DNA from: Malania oleifera
Taxonomy: Eukaryota; Streptophyta; Magnoliopsida; Santalales; Ximeniaceae
Assembly: GCF_029873635.1 (NCBI RefSeq)
Contig: NC_080420.1
Span: 33,378,231 to 33,442,230 of the forward strand
Direction of reading: 5' to 3'
DNA: 64,000 bases
Shown here: positions 55,845 through 64,000 of the stretch, piece after piece
Numbering within the stretch: the stretch's first letter is position 1
Layout of the letters: the number at the start of each line of letters is the position of its first letter
Notes under the pieces: model-generated
Told to the model about the DNA's origin: nothing
The model's input: only the letters and a program-made list of their open reading frames with translations
Databases searched by the model: none
Translations under genes and position numbers: made by a program

Positions 55845-56942
55845 AAAGGTGTTGGAATTGGTGTATTCCCGAGAGGGGGGAGAATTGGGTATTTAAAAAA
55901 TTTTGCCTAGGTCCAATCCAAATTACAACAGTATTACACAAACCTAGTGTCTTTCTATATAATCAAAAACCCAATCAAATATTCAAACAACTAAACACTA
56001 ACATTCAAGTGCGAAAATTTAACTTACAGAAATTAAAAGCAGGCACAAGAAATGTTATCGGGTTTCAGCCAATATTGCCTACGTCCTTACCTCAGCTCGC
56101 AAGCCCGAGAATTACCACTATTGCTCACTTAACGGGTAGAGCGGCACCGGTTACAACCAGGTAAACTTTCCAAGGTTGACCTCAACCTTTACAAACTGTC
56201 CTTGCGGGGCGGAGAAGACCCTACCGATCCTTACAAGCTAGATCAACGCCCCCTTAGGCCACGTCTAGAATACAACAATGAATACAAATTTTTGTGTACA
56301 ATTATAATGCTTCTAAAACAATGCAAATTTGTACCAATACGCACAATGAAATTAATGCACTCACAAATGATAGGATATTAAGCTCAAGCGAGATTTTGTA
56401 AACTAATGTGTTAACTCTCAATAATATGTATATCAATATGTGTATGTGAGAGTGGGATCTTTGATTTCAAAATAATATATTTTCAATGTAAGTATTCAAA
56501 GAATCTCTATAACCCTATGCATTTATCAAAGTAATAATTTTCAAATATCTAGCACTATAAATATTAGGGTTAAGCTTGCTAAAAATATTTTCTCAAAGCA
56601 CAAAGCAAGCTTATGAAAGTTGCAATGAGGATGCAAGTTCTTAAGCTAATGAAGAGTTTTTCCCAATACAATATCTATATGTAAAATACCATGGGAAAAA
56701 TCATAAGCTTACTCTCAAAAATCAATACATAGACAAATGCAAGTGTGAGAGAGATTAACCTTGTAAGATGAATGATGAAATGAACTCTCACAAGAATGAG
56801 TAGTTAAATGAGTATGAGAGGGAGATTTTTGCAATAACGTTGAAAAATATGGGAGTATGAAGGATTTAGCCCAATAAAATTTTCAGAGAAAAATTGGCTA
56901 AACTAAAACCCTAATCACCACAAATTATGACAAATGAGGAGG

Positions 56943-56977
56943 TATATATAGAGTTGGGGAAAAATATAACCGTTGGG
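56943..56977 (-). promoter_or_regulatory. LTR E promoter: TATA box and MSA-like motif
   Basis: Minus-strand CCCAACGGTTA (56977-56967) matches YCYAACGGYYA exactly, 16 bp upstream of TATATATA (56950-56943). Same arrangement as in A and B. Confidence 0.6.
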
Positions 56978-57268
56978 GACACGCTGGGTATTTTTGAAAA
57001 AGTTTAATTAAGTTTAATGAAAATTAACCTTGATTTACTGTGGTAAAAATTTTACCAACCCGAAAGGTTCGGTCAACCATTTTCAATATTCAGTCAACCG
57101 TAGTATTGTGTTTGGTCGACCAAGTAAATTTTGAACTGAAAATATGGTCGATCGTCTCAAGGAATTTTCGAACCCTTCGAGATTTGGTCGACCAAGATAG
57201 GTTTGGTTGACCATCTTCACAAGTTCGGTCGACCGTAAGTGTCACATTCAATTTGTGATGGCTGATCA

Positions 57269-59522
57269 TGTAGAGGCCAGGGGAAAAAAAACAGAGAAGA
57301 AAATCGGTGACAGTTTTCTGGAATAAAGAGAAAATGGGCGACGGTTTTGTGGAAATACCGCGAGTCAGTAACGGGTTAAACGGTAAAAAATAGGGTCGGT
57401 TAAAGAGAAAATCGGTGACGGTTTTTGGAGGTTTGAGAAAACCGACGAAGGTTTTCTGCGCAAAGGTGATATTAAAGAAGATCCCGCGAGCATTTCTCAA
57501 ATAAAATAAAAATTTCTTCTTTTTCTCCGAAAACCCTACGGTTTATCCCTTTTATTTCTTTGATTCTCGCTCCATTAAGGTCCGTTTTGATGATCCGGAA
57601 CCATCACGGGGTTCGTAGGATTATTTTCTGCAAGTTTACCGAAGTAGATCGTTGATTTGGGGGGGGGGGTTTTGGGGCATTATCCCAAAATCAGGGTAAG
57701 TGAGATATTTTAAAGTTTTGTTGTTAAATTAAAGTATATGGAACCTAGGAAGTATTAAATGAGTGTTGTTTGGGGATTTGAATTGATAAATGAGAGTTTT
57801 GAATCACGGTTCGGGTGAGCGTTTCATATATCATTTTGGAGTCCCTGCTGGCGTAATTCAGGAAACCAAGTAAGGGGAATAGATTAAACCAGTAGTTTTT
57901 ATGAATTTACCGGTTTAAATGGAAAATATATGAGTATATATATATATATGATTATTAGGGGAGTTTTAAAAGAAATGTCAATCGTTTGAATTATGATTTT
58001 AACCCTAGGGCTATATAGATATTATTTATGAAAATGAAATGTGGAAAGTAATGAATTTTCGGGTAATTGTGAAGGATATTAAATGTGTATTTTTAGTAAT
58101 ATGAACGATAAACATAGGTTGACTTTGTTATTTTAAATGATATAAGTATGCATATTATTTAAATGGTGTGGCATGAGTAAAATGCAAATACTGTGATGAA
58201 TTATGAAATATTTATGAGACGATGGGAATACTGAAATGTGAAAAGAATATGTATTGCATGTGCATTGTTTAAAATGACATGAGATTCACGTAATGTGAAC
58301 TGTTATAGATGAAGTAAATGACATGAGATTCACGTGATGTGAACTATTATAGATGAGGTATATGACATGAGATCCACGTAATGTGGACTATATATGAGAT
58401 CCACGTAATGCGGACTATACATGAGATCCACATAATGTGGACTTTACACGAGATCCACATAATGTGGACCATACATGAGATCCATGTAATGTAGACTTTA
58501 CTTGAGATCCATGTAATGTGGACTTTACATGAGATCCACGTAATGTGAACCATGAAAGTGAACTATGTAATATGAAATATTGAGAACATGAAAAAATGAA
58601 TATTACGAAGATACCAAATACAAAGTAAGTAAAATGTATTGTATGCGGTAGTATCATATATATATATTGGGACGAAGTAAACACTCTGCCTAAGGACTTG
58701 CTGAGAAAGGCGAGTGCCCTGATAGGTATCAGATGTAGCCATACTGGGTTGCATAACGTATTAGGGCAGAGAGAAGCTACTTGTATGGGTGGGTAATCTT
58801 CCTTATTCTTATGAACTTCTGCCAGTAAACTTTTTTTTGAATGTTTGTATGAGTACGAGATAAACTATCCACCTGAGGGCTTACTGAGTAAGATAAGTGC
58901 CTTGATATGCTTCAGTTGTAGCCATAGGTTGCATAAGATATGAAAACAGAGGGGTGCTACTTGTATGGGTGGATCTCGTTTTATTAAATTACATTGCATG
59001 TATGTGAGTAGGGATAGAGAATGTTTGCATAACTGTGATATGTTTATAAAGGATGATTATATATATTTGTACACAAACCTCATGATAGCCACACATTGGT
59101 GTTAATCTATTCCAAGTTACTAAGATGTGTCTCACTTGATATGGAATTTTATCTTTTTCAAGACCTTTGCGTGATCGAGCCTAGTGAGCTCGGGGTTGTT
59201 GTAGCATTTTTTAAAGAGAGAGAGGGTATAAACTTTGGTTATAATTTTTGGGCTTGTAATATATTTATGTTTTTAGAGTTGTAAATGTTGTGAATATTGG
59301 ATGTTGGGTTATGTTTTTGAGATGTATATAGGTGTAGAAACTCTGGTATATTATGAAAGAATTGTTATTATTTATGTTGTGTAACTAATATAAAGCCAGG
59401 TATAGGTAATAGAACACGTGGCACCCGGGCCCCACTTGGTGGGTTTGGGGCGTCACGAGACAGTATCAAAGATTTATTTCAAATAACACTTCGGACCCTA
59501 GTTTTGGATTTGGGGTGTTACA
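57269..59522 (+). repeat. 5' LTR of the gag-only gypsy element
   Basis: Begins TGTAGAGGCC and ends GGGGTGTTACA. From the left it holds quasi-palindromes around CGGTGACGG flanked by A and T runs (57298-57460), a (TA)n tract near 57936, a 27-bp dyad array (58275-58555), a diverged pair of about 180-bp repeats (58676-58976) and a tail with TGAGCTCGGGGTTGTTGTAG. Confidence 0.88.
58275..58555 (+). repeat. 27-bp tandem dyad array in the 5' LTR
   Basis: About ten units of ATGAGATCCACGTAATGTGG plus ACTATAC at a 27-bp period. Each unit is a small dyad, TCCAC-GTAAT-GTGGA. The repetitive Ile-Thr-Trp frame across it follows from the period of nine codons. Confidence 0.88.
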
Positions 59523-59525
59523 TTT

Positions 59526-59537
59526 TGGTATCAAAGC
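59526..59537 (+). other. Primer-binding site of the gag-only element
   Basis: TGGTATCAAAGC, one base from the standard initiator tRNA-Met complement, three bases after the LTR end. Confidence 0.8.
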
Positions 59538-59861
59538 ATTAAGTTCTGGGATTCTATAGACTTAAGGATGATTAATACCAGAGTATAGGAATAGGAGACA
59601 ATAAGGATAAGAGATGGGTAGACTAGGAAATCGAGAAGTTTAGGATTTTGTTTTGTAGCCTGGAGGTGGAAATGTGTTGACGATTTCCTTTGAATTTTAT
59701 GAAGTAGTCGACGGCCTCAGAAAAGCCACGGTAAACATTTCTGAGCTGTGAGACTGGTCCTAAATTAAAAATTTGGGTGTATATTAGAATTTAATTTAAT
59801 GATGGTGTTGCGTAGGTTAAGATAATGGAATTCTTATCTCTTTTCTGTCATATTTTCAGGA

Positions 59862-60964
59862 TGGATCCTAGGGGTGAGGATGTAGAGGCTGAAAGAAGAG
59901 ATGATACAATGACTTCTAGTGAAGAGAATATTAATATCTCCACGATGCTGTGGGGTATAGCCCAACAAGTCAGGAAGAAATGAGAAAGGAACGTAGAGAG
60001 CATAACTACCTAACTACAGATCAGGGCAGTAGCATCAAGGAGTTCATGAGGTTGAACCCTCCAATTTTTTAGGGAGTACCTGATCCAGTTACTGCAGAAA
60101 AACTGGGTTCAGCAAACTGAAGAGATACTGGAAGTACTTGGTTGCACAAACGAGCAAAAGGTCCGCTATGCTGCATTTAAGATGGCAGGGGATGCAAAAC
60201 GCTGGTAGCTTTCTGCGAAACTACTAGAGGGGCAGAGGTTAGTCAAAGTGGCGCTAACCTGGGAACGATTCAAGGAGCTGTTCTTTGACAGGTATTTTCC
60301 TTCATCCACTAGAGAAGAAAAGGCTGATAAGTTCACCAATCTGACTCAGGGAAATATGACTGTTGAGGAGTATGCGGCAAAGTTTGTTGAGCTATCTTGC
60401 TTCGCACCCTTTATTATCCCTAATGAGGCAAGGAAGGCCAGAATTTTTGAAAAAGGCCTTAGACGAAAGATCTTTGAGCTTTTAGTAGGGTTCTAGGTCC
60501 AAAACTTCTCGGACTTGGTGGATAATGCTTCAGTATTGGAAACGAGCTTGCAGGGCAGTATAGAGCCGTTAGAGCAGAGAAAGAGGCCTGAACCTCCCAA
60601 TTTTCAGGCTTAGGGTAGTTAGGGCTCATGGAAGAGAGAGAGGGACACGGTGGGCCTGAGGTAGGAGATGATAAATCAGGGTTATTCTGGTTACCAGAAT
60701 GAATTATTTTACCATGCATGCCATAAATGTAACAAGAGGCACAAGGGTGAATGTCGAGCTAGGGGTCCTAACTACTATAAGTGCGGTAAGCTGGGGCATA
60801 TCATGTGAAACTATCATGTGCTGTTGCCGAATGCACCTGCACCGAATCAGAATCGGGGAAATCAGAAAGTACCCCGAGATGGAGGTGAACTAGAACGTGT
60901 CTACACGATGATCCTGGACGAGGCAGATAAAGCCAAGGGGGCGGGTATGAGTTTATGTTTAAGA
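59862..60964 (+). pseudogene. Tekay-like gag with zinc knuckle, disrupted
   Basis: Starts at ATG 59862 (MDPRGEDVEAE). The central retrotransposon Gag domain is open at 60248-60496 ([56 protein letters not shown]). A CHKC-type block and CGKLGH near 60718-60805 are the zinc knuckle region. The text ends in RVYTMILDEAD, which in Tekay elements stands at the Gag-protease border. Stops near 59981, 60208, 60495, 60612 and 60807, plus frame changes, break it. Confidence 0.8.
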
Positions 60965-61099
60965 TAATGATAGTTTTATTTAATTATAAATGATGCAAAA
61001 GTTTATATGATGATATATAGTGAACTATATGAGATGTAGAAAGTTAATAATTATAGAAATGTGAAAATGAATGATTAGAAAAATTTAGAGGACGAAATT

Positions 61100-61116
61100 T
61101 CTTAAGGATGGGAGAT
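61100..61116 (+). other. Polypurine tract of the gag-only element
   Basis: The purine-rich AAGGATGGGAGAT run directly precedes the 3' LTR start TGTAGAAACCC at 61117. It would prime plus-strand DNA. Confidence 0.75.
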
Positions 61117-61793
61117 TGTAGAAACCCGGGAAAAAAAAAAAGAAAGAGAGAGAGAGAGAGATAAGAAAACCAGCGACGGTTTTCTGGAATGAACAGAAAA
61201 TGGGCGACGATTTTGTGGAATAATGGCGGGTCAATAATGGGTTAAATGGTAAAAATAGGGCCAATTAAAGAGAAAATCAGTGACGGTTTTCTGGAGGCCT
61301 GAGAAAATTGGTGATGGTTTTCTGCGTAGAGGTGATATTAAAGAAGATCCTGTGAGCATTTCTCAAATGAAATAAAAAATTCTTCTTTTTCTTTGAAAAC
61401 CCTACGGTTTCTCCCTTTTATTTCTTTGATTCGCACTGCATTAAGGTTCATTTTGATGATCCGGATCCATCACGGGGTTCGTGGGATCATTCTCTGTAAG
61501 TTTACCAGAGTAGATCGTTGAGTTGGTGTTTTGGGGCATTACCTCAAAATTAGGGTAAGTGTGATATTTTAAAGTTTTATTGTTAAATTAAAGTATATGG
61601 AACCTAGGAAGTATTAAATGAGTGTTGTTTGGGGATTTGAATTGATAAATGAGAGTTTTGAATTAGGGTATGGGTGAGCACTGTAGGTATCATTTTGGAG
61701 TCCCTATCGGCGTAATTCAGGAAATCAGGTAAGGGGAATAGAGTAAGCCAGTAGTTTTTATGAATTTACCGGTTTAAATGGAAAATATATGAG

Positions 61794-61824
<31 letters not shown>

Positions 61825-63451
61825 GATTATCAGGGGAGTTTTAAAAGAAATTCCAACCATTTGAATTATGATTTTGAGTCTAGGGTTGTATAGATATTAT
61901 TTATGAAAATGAAATGTTGAAATTAATGAATCGGGTAATTATGAAGGATATTAAATGTGTATTTTCAGTAATTTGAACAATGAACATGGGTTGGCTTTCT
62001 TATTTTAAATGATATGAGTATGTGTATTATTTAAATGGTGTGGCATGAGTAAAATGTAAATACTGTGATGAATTATGAAATATTTATAAGATGATGGGAA
62101 TACTGAAATGTGATAAGAATATGTATTGCATGTGAATTGTTTAAAATGACATGAGATTCACGTGATGTGAATTGTTACAGATGAAGTAAATGACATGAGA
62201 TTCACGTGATGTGAATTGTTACAGATAAGGTATATGACATGAGATCCACATAATGTGGACTATACATGAGATCCACGTAATGTGGACTATACATGAGATT
62301 CACATAATGGGTACTTTACACAAGATCCACGTAATGTGGACTATACATGAGATCCATGTAATGTGGACTTTACATGAGATCCACGTAATGTGAACTTTAC
62401 ATGAGATCCACGTGATGTGGTCTATACATGAGATTCACGTAATGTGAACTATGAAAGTGAACAATGTAATATGAAATATTGAGAACATGAAAAGATGAAT
62501 ATTATGGAGATACCAGATACAGAGTAAGTAAAATGTATTGTATACGGTAGTATCATATTTATATGTATATTGGGGCAAAGTATACACTCCGCTTGAGGGC
62601 TTGCTGAGAAAGGTGAGTGCCCTGATAGGTATAAGATGTAGCCATATCGGGCTGCATAACGTATTAGGGCAGAGGGAAGCTACTTGTATGGGTGGGTAAT
62701 CTTCTTTATTCTCAGGAACTTCTGCTAGTAAACTTTTTTTTTTTGAATGTGTGTGTGAGTACGAAATAAAATATCCACCTGAGGGCTTACTGAGTAAGGT
62801 AAGTGCCCTCATATGCTTTAGTTGTAGCCATGGGTTGCATAAGGTATCAGAGCAAAGGGGTGCTGCTTGTATGGGCGGGTAATCACCTCAATCCTTAGGA
62901 ACTCTCGTTTTATTAAAATACTTTTTTTGTAAGTGAGTAGGGATAGAGAATGATTTCATAACTGTGATATGTTTATAAAGGATGATTATATATATTTGTA
63001 CACAAGCCTCATGATAGCCACACTTTGGTGTTAATCTACTCCAACTTACTGAGATCTGTCTCACACGATATGGAATTTTATCATTTTCAGAACCTTCGCA
63101 TGATCAAGCCTAGCGAGCTCAGGGTTGTTGTAGCTTTTTTGAAAGAGAGCGAGGATACAAACTTTGGATATAATTTTTGGGGTTGTAATACATTTATATT
63201 TTCAGAGTTGTAAATGTTGTAAATACTGGATGTTGGGTTATGTTTTTGAGATGTATATAGGTGTAGAAACTCTGGTATATTATGGAAGAATTGTTATTAT
63301 TTCTGCTGCGTAACTGATATAGAGCTAGGTACAGGTAATAGAACACATGGCACCCGAGCCCCGCTTGGTGGGTTCGGGGCGTCACGAGGCAGTATCAGAT
63401 ATTTATTTCAAATAACACTCTAGACCCTAGTTTTAGGTTCGGGGTGTTACA
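61117..63451 (+). repeat. 3' LTR of the gag-only gypsy element
   Basis: Collinear with the 5' LTR over its whole length, with many point differences and small indels, so the element is not recent. Starts TGTAGAAACCCGGG, ends GGGGTGTTACA. Holds the same blocks as the 5' LTR, including quasi-palindromes (61165-61325), a longer (TA)n tract (about 61796-61824) and a 27-bp dyad array (62148-62452). Confidence 0.88.
62148..62452 (+). repeat. 27-bp tandem dyad array in the 3' LTR
   Basis: About eleven units of the 27-bp dyad seen at 58275-58555. Unit variants differ in order between the two LTRs. Confidence 0.87.
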
Positions 63452-63932
63452 GACTGAGCAAAGTCAAAGTGTTAACTTCAGTTTGGTCGACCAATGCCTT
63501 TATATATCTTTGAGTTTGGTCGATCAAGACCGCTAAAAATTTGCCTTTAAGTCCTATTTTGGGATCTGTGCTTCATCAACCCAGTGTGACTAAGCATAAG
63601 GCATTTTGGGTTATGTGGGTGATGAGTCCTATGGTCATTCTATGGCCTTTTGAGCATATACATCCCATTATGAATGAAATACAAATATTACAGTCCATTA
63701 TTATAGACCCAAAAACTAAATGCAATTACAATAGGAAACAAATATCTTCAATCTTCATGCTTTTTCTCTCTATGGAGTGCGCCAGGTGTATGTGTATTAT
63801 CCGTCTTGGCCTCTATTTTCCGCATCCCTTATGTGTGATCTCAATTATAGGCTGGCGTACATGCTAAATACACACATAAGTTCACTGTGTTTTTTCAGCA
63901 TCAAAACAGAGATTAGACTCAAAAAGTCAACA

Positions 63933-64000
63933 ATCTCCCCTTTTTTTGTTAATGACAAACACGTATGAGCAAAATGGGTCCAGCCTGAAAAGGCTCCCCC
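63933..64000 (-). mobile_element. Polypurine tract and 3' end of the body of a SIRE-like copia element
   Basis: On the minus strand AACAAAAAAAGGGGAGAT directly precedes the LTR start TGTTGAC. The pattern CATTAACAAAAAAAGGGGAG next to TGTTG is what I know from the 3' ends of plant SIRE-type copia elements. The body continues beyond the window. Confidence 0.6.

Larger units (their letters stand above)
57269..63451 (+). mobile_element. Gag-only Ty3/gypsy retrotransposon (Tekay-like)
   Basis: Two collinear LTRs, 57269-59522 (2254 bp) and 61117-63451 (2335 bp), flank a 1594-bp internal region. A primer-binding site, TGGTATCAAAGC, follows the first LTR and a purine tract (AAGGATGGGAGAT) precedes the second. 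The interior encodes only Gag and a zinc knuckle and stops at the point where protease should start. Protease, RT, RNase H and integrase are missing. The PPT-side sequence GAGGACGAAATTTCTTAAG is typical of Tekay chromoviruses. Flanks GATCA and GACTG do not match, so no target duplication is visible. It is inserted in LTR E. Confidence 0.85.
55850..63932 (-). mobile_element. LTR E, 3' LTR of a SIRE-like copia element, split by a gypsy insertion
   Basis: Plus-strand ends are TGTTGGAATTGGTGTATTCC (55850) and AAAAAGTCAACA (63932). Without the nested element (57269-63451) it is about 1900 bp. A T-rich tract (polypurine on the minus strand) adjoins at 63933, so this is the 3' LTR of an element whose body lies beyond the right edge. 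In keeping with that, AAAGG at 55845-55849 is not repeated after 63932. Palindromes of the TTGGTCGACCAA type lie at 57060-57240 and 63475-63530. Confidence 0.82.

Noticed and set aside
58275-58555. CRISPR-like array of short repeats
   Set aside because: No unique spacers, repeats are head to tail, and the genome is a plant's.
58347-58684. Repetitive frames with a 9-residue period
   Set aside because: Product of the 27-bp tandem repeat in the LTR; the same array occurs in the other LTR with other frames.
57264-63456. Target duplication of the gag-only gypsy element
   Set aside because: Flanks GATCA and GACTG do not match; CTGATCA and CTGAGCA nearby look alike but are not placed correctly.

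Overview
The window is nuclear DNA of a flowering plant, most likely a eudicot. The signs are one intronless PLS-DYW pentatricopeptide-repeat (PPR) gene, one intron-bearing plant U-box/ARM E3 ligase gene, and plant-type LTR retrotransposons (Ty1/copia, Tekay-like and Tat/Ogre-like Ty3/gypsy, TRIM) that fill most of the rest. I cannot name the species.

Only two host genes are supported. The PPR gene (14122-16353, +) looks like the orthologue of Arabidopsis At1g68930. The U-box gene (33110-37756, -) looks like PUB42 (At1g68940). These loci are neighbours in Arabidopsis, so the window appears to keep an old gene pair. The genes converge, and about 16.8 kb of repeats now separates their 3' ends.

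Layout. 1-440: end of a gypsy LTR and its primer-binding site. 443-6775: decayed copia element, split by solo LTR A (1560-3581). 6831-9375: a 150-bp tandem repeat split by a gypsy solo LTR (7110-9224). 9614-11742: solo LTR B. 11748-14036: AT-rich, with a short RTE tail. 14037-16353: PPR gene and its Site II promoter motifs. 17659-18513: CpG-rich MITE-like element. 19165-19709: RTE-type LINE remnant. 20398-25575: decayed copia element carrying two TRIMs and a 539-bp internal duplication. 26001-31313: full-length copia element with both LTRs and a target duplication. 33110-37756: U-box gene. 39136-41220: solo LTR C. 41226-44307: Tat/Ogre-type LTR. 44308-55844: Tat/Ogre body with a 41-bp tandem array that is split by solo LTR D (44998-47221). 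55850-63932: LTR E of an element whose body runs off the right edge. LTR E is split by a gag-only gypsy retrotransposon (57269-63451).

LTRs A to E form one family, which I infer to be SIRE-type copia. Their ends are TG...CA with 5-bp target duplications, and their promoter lies on the strand that starts TGTTGAC. Upstream of the TATA box each carries a cluster of short palindromes whose core differs from copy to copy. Three of the five copies have a perfect match to the plant G2/M promoter motif (MSA element) 16 bp upstream of the TATA box. I regard this promoter design as the most interesting thing here. Two unrelated gypsy LTR families in the window carry a similar palindrome cluster in the U3.

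I found no tRNA, rRNA, CRISPR array or pararetrovirus. All boundaries and family assignments were made by eye.
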